Shown piece after piece: positions 1 to 9,097 of a stretch of DNA of 64,000 bases (the stretch's first letter is position 1; every line of letters starts with the position of its first letter). Position numbers and translations under genes: made by a program. A model generated the notes under the pieces. It saw only the letters and a list, made by a program, of their open reading frames with translations, was not told the origin of the DNA and ran no database searches. Origin of the DNA: WFZT01 sp964571845 (GTDB lineage Bacteria; Hydrothermota; Hydrothermia; B15-G9; WFZT01); contig CAZNDM010000062.1 of NCBI GenBank assembly GCA_964571845.1, positions 28,893-92,892 of the forward strand. The letters are read 5' to 3'.

Positions 1-932
1 TCCTCACCTCTGTCTTTCAAAAATGCTGCCTTGAGGTACAGGAGTCTTGCTGCCTCGATCAGCATCGCCATATCAGCTATCTTCCACTGAATAGCCTGGA
101 ACTCAGCTATCGGTCTCCCGAACTGTTTTCTCTCTTTTGCATAAGCCACAGACTCCTCAAAAGCTGCACGAGCTATGCCCACTGCCTGTGCAGCTATTCC
201 AATACGACCACCATCGTAGGCATCGAGGGCTATGTAAAATCCTTTGCCACGCTCTCCAAGCATGTTCTCTTCGGGAACCCTCATGTCCTCAAAAATAAGC
301 TCTGCAGTTGAGGAAGCCCGTATTCCCAGCTTATGTTCAATCTTTCCGATGGAAAAGCCCGGAGTATCTCTTTCAACGATAAAAGCGGAAAGTCCCTTGT
401 GTCCGAGCTCAGGATCCGTTTTTGCAAAGATAAGATAGATACCAGCCTCTCTTCCATTCGTTATAAATATTTTCCTGCCGTTAATGACCCAGTATTTGCC
501 ATCCTTTACAGCCCTTGTCTTTATGCCAGAAATGTCAGTCCCGGCTTCCGGCTCCGTCATGCCATGAGCACCAAGGACTTTACCAGAAGCGAGGAGTGGA
601 AGATATTTCTTTTTCTGCTCTTCGGTCCCGTACTTCATTATAGGATCCACAACGAGGGAGGTATGTGCAGACATGATCACCCCGGTTCCCGCACACGCCC
701 GTGAAATCTCTTCAACCATGAGGGCGTAACTGACAACATCCATACCAGCGCCACCGTACTCCTCCGGCACATAAACCCCAAACATCCCAAGTTCTGCCAT
801 TTTCTTTACAATTTCAGCCGGGAATTTCGCCTCTCTGTCGAGCTCCCTTGCAACAGGCTTTACCTCTTTTTCGGCAAATTCCCTTGCCATGTCTCTTGCC
901 ATTTTTTGTTCTTCTGTTAACTCAAAATTCAT
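1..932 (-). CDS. Acyl-CoA dehydrogenase, short-chain type (3' end cut by window)
   Basis: FAD enzyme that introduces the alpha-beta double bond into an acyl-CoA and passes electrons to ETF. Only the first ~310 codons are in the window. They contain the N-terminal helical domain (begins MNFELTEEQKMARDMA), the flavin-contacting beta-domain motif GAHGMTEPEAGTDISG, and the start of the C-terminal helical domain (YDGGRIGIAAQAVGIARAAF, then KERKQFGRPI). The catalytic Glu expected near residue 367 lies outside. AGGAGGTG precedes the ATG and sits inside the last codons of plsY, so translation is probably coupled. The frame resembles butyryl/short-branched-chain enzymes; with the divergent methylcrotonyl-CoA-carboxylase-type gene, isovaleryl-CoA is one possible substrate (inference). 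Confidence 0.9.
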   Translation of the reverse strand, partial: MNFELTEEQKMARDMAREFAEKEVKPVARELDREAKFPAEIVKKMAELGMFGVYVPEEYGGAGMDVVSYALMVEEISRACAGTGVIMSAHTSLVVDPIMKYGTEEQKKKYLPLLASGKVLGAHGMTEPEAGTDISGIKTRAVKDGKYWVINGRKIFITNGREAGIYLIFAKTDPELGHKGLSAFIVERDTPGFSIGKIEHKLGIRASSTAELIFEDMRVPEENMLGERGKGFYIALDAYDGGRIGIAAQAVGIARAAFEESVAYAKERKQFGRPIAEFQAIQWKIADMAMLIEAARLLYLKAAFLKDRGE

Positions 933-935
933 AAC

Positions 936-1661
936 TCACCTCCTAAAAATCATTCCAAGTCTTTCCTTTTTCGGAGAATCAAACAGGATTCTGTTAAAAA
1001 GAGACCTTATGGGATCCCTGCCAGATTTAACATCTTCTATGACAAAAAAGGCTCTGCGAAAAATCAAAAACAGTGAGATGTAAACAACGACTCCCGTAAA
1101 TTCGGGTTTAAAAAGTTTAAAAAATACCGGGGTCAGTAAAGTTGCAAAAAATGTCGAGAGTGCTGCCTCTCCTATGAGAATCCCCGCACCTGAGATGACC
1201 ACGAAAAACACAAATGCAGGTGGAAATAGGGCGAGCAGGACACCGAGTGCAGGCGCAATTCCCCTGCCTCCATGAAATTTAAGAAAAATCGGGAAGCAGT
1301 GACCCACGATAACTGCGAGAACGGAGAGGGTAAAAAGACTGTTGTAATGAATGGCAAGCTGGGCTGATACATAGCCCTTGAGAAAGTCAAGCATACCGGC
1401 TGCAACTCCCACCAGCAGACCGGCGTTTCTGATGGCATTTGAGCCACCTACATTTCTTGATCCAACCTTTCTTGTGTCAATACCTTTAAACCATATAGGC
1501 AGAATGTAGGAGAATGGAATGCTTCCGATAATATAAGTCAGGACTGGCACAAAATGAAGTATAAAACCACAAAAGGAAAAATTCCACAGGAACACATTGT
1601 GGGGATATTTGAGTCGGAACTGACGGCAGCTGATTAAATGCATAAAAGTTGAAAATTTCAC
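936..1661 (-). CDS. plsY: Glycerol-3-phosphate acyltransferase PlsY (start uncertain)
   Basis: Integral membrane enzyme that transfers an acyl group from acyl-phosphate to glycerol-3-phosphate, giving lysophosphatidate. The first motif of the family, GSRNVGGSNAIR, and the second, HGGRGIAPALG, are clear and several hydrophobic segments are present. The usual third motif (RHxxNixRL near the C-terminus) is not recognisable; the end reads through a basic stretch to IFRR. The longest frame is 241 aa, about 40 more than usual, and no Shine-Dalgarno supports that start. A GTG at 1550 (just before PVLTYIIGSIPF) would give a normal length. Its stop is 3 nt from the acyl-CoA dehydrogenase start, so the two form an operon. 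Confidence 0.85.
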   Translation of the reverse strand: MKFSTFMHLISCRQFRLKYPHNVFLWNFSFCGFILHFVPVLTYIIGSIPFSYILPIWFKGIDTRKVGSRNVGGSNAIRNAGLLVGVAAGMLDFLKGYVSAQLAIHYNSLFTLSVLAVIVGHCFPIFLKFHGGRGIAPALGVLLALFPPAFVFFVVISGAGILIGEAALSTFFATLLTPVFFKLFKPEFTGVVVYISLFLIFRRAFFVIEDVKSGRDPIRSLFNRILFDSPKKERLGMIFRR

Positions 1662-1677
1662 ATGCGTGCTTTATTTT
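1649..1677 (+). promoter_or_regulatory. Probable sigma-70 promoter of the carboxylase gene
   Basis: TTGAAA (1649-1654), 17-nt spacer, TATTTT (1672-1677). It lies 20 nt upstream of the ATG at 1698, which has its own AAGGAG. It would make the in-frame upstream ATG at 1662 non-transcribed. Confidence 0.4.
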
Positions 1678-1697
1678 GTGGAAAAAAGGAGTGGCAC

Positions 1698-3305
1698 ATG
1701 TTCAGGATTGAATCCAGGGTAAAAACCACCAGTCCCGAGTTTATTGAGAACATGAAATACAACAAGGAGCTTGTAAAACAGCTCCGGGAGAGACTGGAAC
1801 AGGTTAAAAAGGGAGGACCACCTGAGGCAATTAAAAGACATAAGGAGCGTGGGAAACTTCTTGCCCGAGAAAGGATAGAGCTTCTGCTGGACAAAAACAC
1901 ACCTTTTCTTGAACTTTCCCCACTTGCAGCATGGGGGATGTATGACAATCAGGTACCGGCTGCCGGGATTATCACAGGAATTGGTGTCGTTCACGGAAGA
2001 GAGGTCTGCATAGTTGCAAACGACGCAACAGTGAAGGGAGGAACATATTTCCCTGAAACCATAAAAAAACACATACGGGCGCAGGAAATCGCAATGCAAA
2101 ATCGTCTGCCCTGCGTTTACATGGTTGACTCAGGTGGTGTATTCTTGCCACTCCAGGCTGAGGTATTCCCCGATAAAGAACATTTTGGCAGAATTTTCTA
2201 CAACCAGGCGAGAATGTCAGCCGAAAATATTCCCCAGATTTCCATTGTTATGGGATCTTGCACGGCTGGTGGAGCTTATGTACCTGCCATGAGTGACGAG
2301 ACCATCATCGTTAAGGAACAGGGGACGATTTTCATCGGTGGTCCACCACTGGTCAAAGCAGCAACTGGCGTTGATGTAACAGCTGAAGAGCTCGGTGGTG
2401 CGGATGTACACACCCGTATTTCCGGTGTGGCAGACCACTTCGCGGTGGATGATCGCCACGCCATCCAGATTGCCAGAAACATCATTGAAAACCTTAATAG
2501 ATCCGATAAGTTCCCGCTCGATATATCTGAACCGGAGGACCCATATTACGATCCAGAGGAAATATACGGAATTATACCAAGAGACCTGAAAAAACCATTT
2601 GACGTTAGAGAAATTATTGCCAGAATAGTTGATGGCTCGAGATTCCATGAGTTCAAAGCGAGATACGGCACGACACTTGTTACCGGATTTGCAAGAATAA
2701 TGGGGTATCCGGTATGTATAGTCGCTAATAACGGCGTATTTTTCTCTGAAGCCGCACAGAAAGGGGCTCATTTTATATCCATGTGTTCGGTGAGGAAAAT
2801 ACCGATTGTGTTTTTACAGAATATAACCGGGTTTATAGTCGGGAAACAGTACGAACATGGTGGTATTGCTAAGGACGGCGCCAAGATGGTCCATGCTGTT
2901 GCTGTTGCCCAGGTACCCAAATTCACCGTCATTATCGGAAATTCCTTCGGGGCAGGAAACTATGCAATGGCTGGTAGAGGATATGACCCCAGACTCCTCT
3001 TCATGTGGCCCAATGCAAAGATTGCTGTAATGGGTGGTGAGCAGGCGGCTGATGTCCTCGTTACTGTCAAAAGGGATCAGCTCAGAAGAAAAGGTCTCGA
3101 GCTATCACCTGAAGAAGAAAGAAAGATCAGGGAGCCGGTACTGAAAAAATACGAGGAAGAATCAAGCGCTTACTACAGCACAGCAAGGCTCTGGGATGAC
3201 GGAATTATCGACCCTCTCGATACCCGCACGATCCTGGCTCTCGGAATATCCATGTCACTTAATGCTCCAATACCCGACCATAAATTCGGAGTGTTCAGAA
3301 TGTAA
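1698..3305 (+). CDS. mccB: Acyl-CoA carboxylase carboxyltransferase (beta) subunit, methylcrotonyl-CoA carboxylase type
   Basis: Transfers carboxyl from carboxybiotin to an acyl-CoA. The 535-aa length, the crotonase-fold oxyanion glycines (SCTAGGAYVPAMSDE; IGNSFGAGNYAMAGRGYDP), the acyl-CoA motif GTIFIGGPPLVKAATG and the C-terminal KFGVFRM all follow the methylcrotonyl-CoA carboxylase beta family rather than propionyl-CoA carboxylase. The start at 1698 is chosen over 1662 because AAGGAG lies 7 nt upstream and the likely promoter is between the two. The biotin-carrying alpha subunit is not in the window. Leucine/isovalerate catabolism is the known role of the family; geranyl-CoA carboxylase is an alternative. 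Confidence 0.88.
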   Translation: MFRIESRVKTTSPEFIENMKYNKELVKQLRERLEQVKKGGPPEAIKRHKERGKLLARERIELLLDKNTPFLELSPLAAWGMYDNQVPAAGIITGIGVVHGREVCIVANDATVKGGTYFPETIKKHIRAQEIAMQNRLPCVYMVDSGGVFLPLQAEVFPDKEHFGRIFYNQARMSAENIPQISIVMGSCTAGGAYVPAMSDETIIVKEQGTIFIGGPPLVKAATGVDVTAEELGGADVHTRISGVADHFAVDDRHAIQIARNIIENLNRSDKFPLDISEPEDPYYDPEEIYGIIPRDLKKPFDVREIIARIVDGSRFHEFKARYGTTLVTGFARIMGYPVCIVANNGVFFSEAAQKGAHFISMCSVRKIPIVFLQNITGFIVGKQYEHGGIAKDGAKMVHAVAVAQVPKFTVIIGNSFGAGNYAMAGRGYDPRLLFMWPNAKIAVMGGEQAADVLVTVKRDQLRRKGLELSPEEERKIREPVLKKYEEESSAYYSTARLWDDGIIDPLDTRTILALGISMSLNAPIPDHKFGVFRM

Positions 3306-3309
3306 TAAG

Positions 3310-4671
3310 ATGCCAAAAGTACTCATCATAGAGGACGAAGTAAATCAAAGAGAGCTTCTAAAAGAATTCCTGTCAACAAAGGGTTACGAAGTTGAGACAG
3401 CAGGAGATGGAAGTGAGGGGATAGCTCGGTTCAGAGAAGACATTTTTGATGCAGTCCTGCTCGATATCAAACTACCCGACATGTCAGGTATCGATGTTTT
3501 GAAACAAATCCAATCAATTAACCCGGGAATACCCGTAATAATGACAACCGCCTACTCTGATGTGGAGCTCGTGGTCGAAGCCATGAAGTCAGGTGCCTAC
3601 CATTATCTTGTAAAACCGATAAATCTCGAAGAACTCCTCATTATTCTCAGCAGGGCGATAAAACACTTTAATCTAATAAGGGAAGTTGAAATTTTAAGAG
3701 AGAAAACAGAGCTCGCATACCCGGATATTGAGGGGATAATTGCAGAGTCACACGAAATGAAGAAAGTGCTCGCAACTGCTCTCAAGGTGGCAAAGTCAAA
3801 AGCAACGGTACTCATTACCGGAGAAACGGGGACCGGGAAAGAGCTTATTGCAAGATTTATCCACAGATACTCACCGAGGAAAAACAAACCCTTTGTCCCG
3901 GTTAATGTGGCAGCTATACCGGAATCACTTGTAGAATCAGAACTTTTTGGGCATGTAAGAGGGGCATTCACAGATGCGGTAAAGGATCGTAAGGGATACT
4001 TTGAAATTGCCGATGGAGGTACAATTTTCCTTGACGAAATTGGTGAATTACCTCTGTCTGTCCAGCCAAAACTTCTAAGAGTGCTACAGGAGGGAGAATT
4101 CTACCCTGTAGGCTCGTCAAAACCAGTAAAGGTTGACATCAGGGTTATAGCCGCTACAAACCGCAACCTCGAGGAGGAAGTGAAAGAAGGTAAATTCCGT
4201 GAAGATCTTTACTATCGCCTGAATGTCATCAACATCCATATCAAACCTCTGAGGGAGAGAAGGGAGGATATTCCTTATCTGCTGGATCACTTCCTGAAAA
4301 AGTACAGTCAGAAAGAGGGGAAGAAGATCCTCGGTTTTACACGAGAGGCATACGAGGCACTATTGAGATACGATTATCCCGGCAATGTGAGAGAACTGGA
4401 AAACATTGTGGAAAGAGCGGTGGTGCTTGCTCAGGGTGATTATATTACAACTGCTGAGCTCCCTTTGCATCTTGTCTCATCCGAATTCCCCATTGATACT
4501 GCTAAACCCTTATCATTGCCTGAAAAGCTCGAATTGCTCGAGAGAAGCATAATCCTTGAAGCCTTAAAGAAACACGGATGGGTGAAAACACGGGCTGCCA
4601 GAGAACTCGGAATATCTGAAAGGGTATTGCGCTACCGTATGCAGAAACTCGGCATTAAAGAGAACGGTTAA
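3310..4671 (+). CDS. Sigma-54-dependent response regulator (NtrC family)
   Basis: 453 aa in three domains: receiver (1-120; phospho-acceptor D52 in LLDIKLPDMSG, conserved Lys in YHYLVKPI), AAA+ ATPase (about 140-380; Walker A GETGTGKE, Walker B GGTIFLDEIGE), and a C-terminal Fis-type helix-turn-helix (RAARELGISERVLRYRMQKLG). The sigma-54-contacting loop reads GAFTDA instead of the usual GAFTGA. The ATG at 3310 lies 4 nt after the carboxylase stop, with no strong ribosome site, suggesting read-through translation. No partner histidine kinase is in the window. Target genes are unknown. Confidence 0.93.
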   Translation: MPKVLIIEDEVNQRELLKEFLSTKGYEVETAGDGSEGIARFREDIFDAVLLDIKLPDMSGIDVLKQIQSINPGIPVIMTTAYSDVELVVEAMKSGAYHYLVKPINLEELLIILSRAIKHFNLIREVEILREKTELAYPDIEGIIAESHEMKKVLATALKVAKSKATVLITGETGTGKELIARFIHRYSPRKNKPFVPVNVAAIPESLVESELFGHVRGAFTDAVKDRKGYFEIADGGTIFLDEIGELPLSVQPKLLRVLQEGEFYPVGSSKPVKVDIRVIAATNRNLEEEVKEGKFREDLYYRLNVINIHIKPLRERREDIPYLLDHFLKKYSQKEGKKILGFTREAYEALLRYDYPGNVRELENIVERAVVLAQGDYITTAELPLHLVSSEFPIDTAKPLSLPEKLELLERSIILEALKKHGWVKTRAARELGISERVLRYRMQKLGIKENG

Positions 4672-4735
4672 ATTTTTGCAATAAAATCGTTTAGATCGAA
4701 TCCAGTAATCGTGAATTTCACCCGTGTGTCGTAAG

Positions 4736-4765
4736 TTGACACAAAAATTGAGCGAAGTCTATAAT
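4736..4765 (+). promoter_or_regulatory. Consensus sigma-70 promoter of the EF-G-like gene
   Basis: Perfect TTGACA (4736-4741), 18-nt spacer, perfect TATAAT (4760-4765). Predicted transcription start is near 4772, leaving a ~30-nt leader with GGAGG before the ATG at 4803. Confidence 0.75.
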
Positions 4766-4802
4766 TTATGCCAATTTTTGAAATCCACGAAGGAGGACGA
4801 AT

Positions 4803-6845
4803 ATGAGTTTAGATGTTAACGCCATCAGGAATTTTGCACTTATTGGACACGGTGGTTCTGGTAAGACCTCCCTTGCTGAAGCTCTTCTTTACAAGGCGAA
4901 GGTTACAAACCGATTGAACAGTCCAGATCAGGGCAATTCTATTCTGGACTTTGATCCTGAGGAGATTAAAAGAAAGATAACAATCAATCTTGCTGTTGCG
5001 CATTTCGAATGGAAAGGCAAATGGATGAACCTCATTGATACTCCTGGTTACCTCGATTTCGCCGGAGAAGTGGCTGCAGGTCTGAGAGCTGCTGACAACG
5101 CCATTGTTGTTATTGATGCGTCCTCCGGTGTTGAAGTTGGAGCTGAAAAGTATTACGAAATTGCAAAAAAGAGGGGAATTCCGAGAATTATTTTTGTAAA
5201 CAAAATGAAATCCCCGGAGATCAATGTTGATTCCCTTATCCAGGAACTCAAAGAAGCCTTTGGAAACGGCGTCGTTCCCGTCCAGATTCCCATTGGATCC
5301 GGGGAAAATTTTGAAGGTGTTTTTGACCTTATAAGCGGCGATCCTTCAACATTGTCGGGGGAGACAAAGGAATACGCAGAATCCAAAATTGAGGAGCTCA
5401 AGGAAGCCACGATCGAGCTTTCAGAGGAACTGCTCGAAAAGTACATGGAAGGTGAAGAGATCTCCACCGAAGAGCTTGCCAGGACCCTCAGAGAAGGGAT
5501 AATAAGCGGAGAGCTCATCCCTGTACTTTTCGGTGAGGCAAAGGAGCTAATAGGTGTTGAGGAACTTGCTGACTTCATAGCTGAGTATGGCGCCTCACCG
5601 GTCAATGCTCCAAAAGAAATTGGAAAAATGGGAGACGAAGAAGTAGAAATTGTCCCGGATCCAAATGAGCCTCTTGTTGCTTTTGTCTTTAAAACCATCT
5701 CAGAGCTCCATGTCGGAGAGCTATACCTCGTTAAAGTCTATTCCGGAACACTGACACCCGGTATTGAAGTTATCAACGCAAATCTCGGTAGAACAGAAAA
5801 AATCAATCAGGTTTACCTCGTCAGGGGTAAGGAAAGAAAGGAAACTGATAAGCTCATACCCGGTATGATAGGTGCACTCGTCAAGCTCAAGGAGACAAAG
5901 ACTGGTCACACACTCTGCTCAAAAGACAGACCTGTTGTGCTTCAGGGAATTGAATTCCCACATCCAACGATTTCTGTTGCCATCGTACCCAAAACCCGTG
6001 AGGACCAGGAAAAGGTCTCTGAAGGACTTTCAAGACTCAGAGACGAGGACCCCACATTTGAATTTCACTATGATCCTGAACTAAAACAGACCCTGATTTC
6101 AGGACTTGGAGAGATACACCTCGATGTGATCGTCTCAAAGTTGAGAGACAAGTTTGGAGTTAATGTTGAAACTTCCAAGCCCAAGATCCCTTACAGGGAG
6201 ACGATTCGAAAACCTGCTCAGGCTATGGGTAAGTATGTGAAGCAGACAGGCGGGCACGGTCAGTACGGAATATGCTACATAAAAATCGAACCTCTTCCGA
6301 GAGGCGGTGGTTATGAGTTTGTAAACGAGATATTCGGAGGAGCTATTCCCTCCCAGTTTATTCCCTCAGTGGAAGCCGGTATAAAGAAAGCTATGGAGAA
6401 AGGTGTACTTGCTGGCTATAAGGTGGTCGATGTCAAGGTTACCCTTTACGATGGTAAATATCATCCAGTTGATTCTTCCAACCTTGCTTTTGAAATTGCC
6501 GGTTCAATGGCGTTCAAAGAGGCAGAGGCTAACGCAGATCCCTATCTCCTCGAACCCATCTATGAAGTCGAGGTGCGCGTACCCGAAGAGTACATGGGAG
6601 ATGTGATCGGTGATCTGAACGCAAGAAGAGGCAGAATTCTCGGAATGGAAGCAGAGGGCAAGATGCAGATAATCAAGGCTCATGTTCCGCTTGCCGAGCT
6701 CTACAAGTACTCATCCACACTGAGATCCATAACCAAGGGACGCGGCACATTCACTATGAAATTCTCGCATTATCAGGAAGTTCCAAAAGAAATTGCACAG
6801 AAGATCATAGAAGAGGCGAAAAAGGAACAGGAAGAAGGCAAGTGA
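4803..6845 (+). CDS. fusA: EF-G-like translational GTPase (EF-G-2/FusA2 group)
   Basis: 680-aa protein with the five-domain plan of elongation factor G. P-loop GHGGSGKT (15-22) and DTPG of the G3 motif are intact, and domain IV is recognisable (GGHGQYGICYIKI, then HPVDSSNLAFEIAGSMAFKEA). The short G-domain insert (RLNSPDQGNSILDFDPEE) in place of the usual effector region is typical of the EF-G-like side branch. Unusually, the NKxD motif is NKMK (K136), and the G5 region reads FGEA rather than GSA. It may therefore act as an accessory or specialised factor and not be the main translocase, whose gene would be elsewhere. Strong promoter and GGAGG imply high expression. Confidence 0.88.
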   Translation: MSLDVNAIRNFALIGHGGSGKTSLAEALLYKAKVTNRLNSPDQGNSILDFDPEEIKRKITINLAVAHFEWKGKWMNLIDTPGYLDFAGEVAAGLRAADNAIVVIDASSGVEVGAEKYYEIAKKRGIPRIIFVNKMKSPEINVDSLIQELKEAFGNGVVPVQIPIGSGENFEGVFDLISGDPSTLSGETKEYAESKIEELKEATIELSEELLEKYMEGEEISTEELARTLREGIISGELIPVLFGEAKELIGVEELADFIAEYGASPVNAPKEIGKMGDEEVEIVPDPNEPLVAFVFKTISELHVGELYLVKVYSGTLTPGIEVINANLGRTEKINQVYLVRGKERKETDKLIPGMIGALVKLKETKTGHTLCSKDRPVVLQGIEFPHPTISVAIVPKTREDQEKVSEGLSRLRDEDPTFEFHYDPELKQTLISGLGEIHLDVIVSKLRDKFGVNVETSKPKIPYRETIRKPAQAMGKYVKQTGGHGQYGICYIKIEPLPRGGGYEFVNEIFGGAIPSQFIPSVEAGIKKAMEKGVLAGYKVVDVKVTLYDGKYHPVDSSNLAFEIAGSMAFKEAEANADPYLLEPIYEVEVRVPEEYMGDVIGDLNARRGRILGMEAEGKMQIIKAHVPLAELYKYSSTLRSITKGRGTFTMKFSHYQEVPKEIAQKIIEEAKKEQEEGK

Positions 6846-7690
6846 AAGCAGGTCCTGAGTGCTTTCCGTGCGCACTCAACCAGGTTTTGAGGTTGATGCG
6901 CGCGGTTAATATGAACGACGAAACTATCCTTGACGCAATTAAAGAGGCCTGGGAATACATCAAGGGCCTTGACCTTAACTATTCACCGGCATACATTGCT
7001 ACCCGTTCGATCCGAACGGGTAGCAAGTATTTTCCGGTGAAAGATCCATACCTTGAATTCAAGAGAGAACACAACTTAATAGCGAAAAAGGTACTCGAAG
7101 AAGTCAAGGACCGGGTTGAAAACACTTCTGACCCACTAAAATTTAGACTCATTCTCATGGCTTCGGGGAACATCATCGATCTCGGCACACAGGATAAATT
7201 CGATCTCGTGAAAACACTCGAGGCAAACTTTGACGCCGGCTTCGGAATTGATCACTATGAAATCTTCAAAGAAAAATTGAGCAATGCAAATAAATTTATG
7301 CTGATCGCCGACAATGCCGGTGAAGTGGTTTTCGATATCTACTTTCTCAAAAAACTGGATGTAAAAGAAAAAATCCTCGCAGTAAAGAGCGGACCTGTCC
7401 TGAACGATGTAACCATGTATGACCTCGAAGACCTTGATACAGAGGGGTTGAGAGTAATTGAGACGGGTTCAAATGCCCTCGGTGTGGATTTCAAAGAGGT
7501 TTCAGAGGAATTTCTTGATGAGTTCAACAGCTCGGACATTGTGCTTGCTAAGGGACACGCTAACTTTGAAACACTGGACGATGCACCAAGAGAAGTGTTT
7601 CTCCTGCTCCAGATAAAGTGTCAGGTGGTTTCAAGAAGACTTGGTAAACCGGTGGGTACACCTGTTTTTGCTCTGAATACGCTGATTTAA
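6842..7690 (+). CDS. DUF89 / ARMT1-like damage-control phosphatase
   Basis: 282 aa. Family members are metal-dependent phosphatases acting on phosphometabolites. Visible signatures are an N-terminal cysteine pair (PECFPCAL), the central metal-site motif IADNAGEVVFD, and KGHANFETL near the C-terminus. The GTG start overlaps the TGA of the EF-G-like gene (GTGA), so expression is coupled to it. The actual substrate cannot be read from the sequence, and a functional link with EF-G is only positional. Confidence 0.8.
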   Translation: MKAGPECFPCALNQVLRLMRAVNMNDETILDAIKEAWEYIKGLDLNYSPAYIATRSIRTGSKYFPVKDPYLEFKREHNLIAKKVLEEVKDRVENTSDPLKFRLILMASGNIIDLGTQDKFDLVKTLEANFDAGFGIDHYEIFKEKLSNANKFMLIADNAGEVVFDIYFLKKLDVKEKILAVKSGPVLNDVTMYDLEDLDTEGLRVIETGSNALGVDFKEVSEEFLDEFNSSDIVLAKGHANFETLDDAPREVFLLLQIKCQVVSRRLGKPVGTPVFALNTLI

Positions 7691-7695
7691 GCTAC

Positions 7696-7905
7696 CTACT
7701 CCCTGACAAGATCAACTGCCTCTTCGTAAAACTCTTCAGGGACAAGAATTCTGACCTGCCCGAGCCCATCAACAGTTAAACCATAGATCTGACCGATTGC
7801 CTCGTACTCGAGTTTTACCGGTATATCATTTGATTCGAGCAAACCTTTTACAATGTAGGCTTCGGGCAGGCCATTTACAATCTTCACGATTTTCCAGCTA
7901 TCCAT
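7696..7905 (-). CDS. DUF2007-domain small protein
   Basis: 69 aa, a single DUF2007-type fold ('putative signal transducing protein'). The characteristic pattern is an N-terminal VKIVNGLPEAYIVKGLLESNDIP, where a helix selects residues around a short ligand-like loop, and a C-terminal LVPEEFYEEAVDLV. The ATG directly abuts the stop codon of kbl, so it is the last gene of the threonine operon. It may regulate the pathway, but nothing in the sequence proves this. Confidence 0.7.
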   Translation of the reverse strand: MDSWKIVKIVNGLPEAYIVKGLLESNDIPVKLEYEAIGQIYGLTVDGLGQVRILVPEEFYEEAVDLVRE

Positions 7906-9087
7906 TTAGCTTATCACACCAAGTTCACGCCCCACTTTTGCGAATTTCTCAAGTGCAAAATCGAGATCTTCCTTTGAATGTGTAGCTGAAATCATGACCC
8001 TTATTCTTGCCTTACCGCGTGGAACTGTTGGATACCCGATTGCCTGGGCAAAAATACCTTCTTCAAAAAGTCTCTTGGAAAATTCCTGAGCAACACTCGC
8101 CTCGCCCAGCATGACCGGTGTTATTGGAGTCTGACTCTTACCAATGTCAAACCCGAGATTTTTCATGTTTTCTTTGAAATACTTGGCATTATCCCAGAGC
8201 TTTCTCACAAGCTCGTCCGATTCCATGAGTATGTCCACAGCTGCAATTGAAGCTGCAACATCAGGTGGAGTTACCGCACTTGAGAAGAGGAATGGCCTTG
8301 CCTTCTGCTTAAGATATTCAACAATCTCTTTTGATCCTGCGACATAACCACCCACAACACCAAAAGCCTTCGAAAGTGTCCCGACCTCAATATCAACCTT
8401 TCCGTGAAGATCGAAATGATCCACTATACCTCTGCCACCTCTACCAAGTACGCCCTCACCGTGGGCATCATCCACCATCAGGATTGCCTCGTACTTTTCT
8501 GCTATTTCAGCAATCTCTGGTAGTGGCGCGATGTCTCCGTCCATTGAGAAAACACCGTCTGTTACAACAAGTTTCCTCCTGTATTTCGGACCCTCCTCTT
8601 TCAGCTTTCTCTCAAGATCTTCTGGATCGTTGTGGTTATACCTTATGATCGTCGCTCTTGAAAGCCTTGAACCATCAATGATAGATGCATGGTTCAATTC
8701 ATCTGAAAAAATGGCATCTCCTCTTCCAACAAGTGCAGGTATGGTTGCAAGATTGGCGTTGAAACCACTCTGGAAAGAGATGGTCGCCTCTGCTCCCTTA
8801 AACTCTGCAAGTTTCCTCTCAAGCTCGTTGTGCAGGGACATGGTGCCAGCAATGGTCCTTACAGCCGCCGGTCCAACACCAAATCTATCTATTGCCTCCT
8901 TTGCCTTCTTTCTCAATTCAGGATGATTGGCAAATCCAAGGTAATTGTTTGAACACAGATTCAATACTTTCTTGCCGTCAACGACAATCCAGGCACCCTG
9001 CGGGGACTCAATGGTCCTGATGATGATGTAAAGTCCCTCTTTCTTCAGATTTTCTATGTCTTCACGAATAAAATCGAGTTTTCCCAT
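7906..9087 (-). CDS. kbl: Glycine C-acetyltransferase (2-amino-3-ketobutyrate CoA ligase)
   Basis: PLP enzyme of the alpha-oxoamine synthase family; cleaves 2-amino-3-ketobutyrate with CoA to glycine and acetyl-CoA. 393 aa, the usual length. The PLP-binding Lys is in GTLSKAFGVVGGYVAG, the PLP-ring Asp/His motif is MVDDAHGEGVLG, and the N-terminal CSNNYLGFANHPEL is typical. It follows tdh by 10 nt with AGGAGGTGAAGC before its ATG. This neighbour fixes the reaction as threonine degradation rather than biotin synthesis. Confidence 0.93.
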   Translation of the reverse strand: MGKLDFIREDIENLKKEGLYIIIRTIESPQGAWIVVDGKKVLNLCSNNYLGFANHPELRKKAKEAIDRFGVGPAAVRTIAGTMSLHNELERKLAEFKGAEATISFQSGFNANLATIPALVGRGDAIFSDELNHASIIDGSRLSRATIIRYNHNDPEDLERKLKEEGPKYRRKLVVTDGVFSMDGDIAPLPEIAEIAEKYEAILMVDDAHGEGVLGRGGRGIVDHFDLHGKVDIEVGTLSKAFGVVGGYVAGSKEIVEYLKQKARPFLFSSAVTPPDVAASIAAVDILMESDELVRKLWDNAKYFKENMKNLGFDIGKSQTPITPVMLGEASVAQEFSKRLFEEGIFAQAIGYPTVPRGKARIRVMISATHSKEDLDFALEKFAKVGRELGVIS

Positions 9088-9097
9088 GCTTCACCTC

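Noticed and set aside
1662..1697. Upstream start for the carboxylase beta subunit
   Set aside because: Lies upstream of the likely -10 element and lacks a ribosome site; the start at 1698 has AAGGAG.
1692..1698. Sigma-54 promoter (TGGCAC)
   Set aside because: TGGCAC occurs just before the mcc ATG but lacks the spaced TTGC element; it is part of the ribosome-site region.
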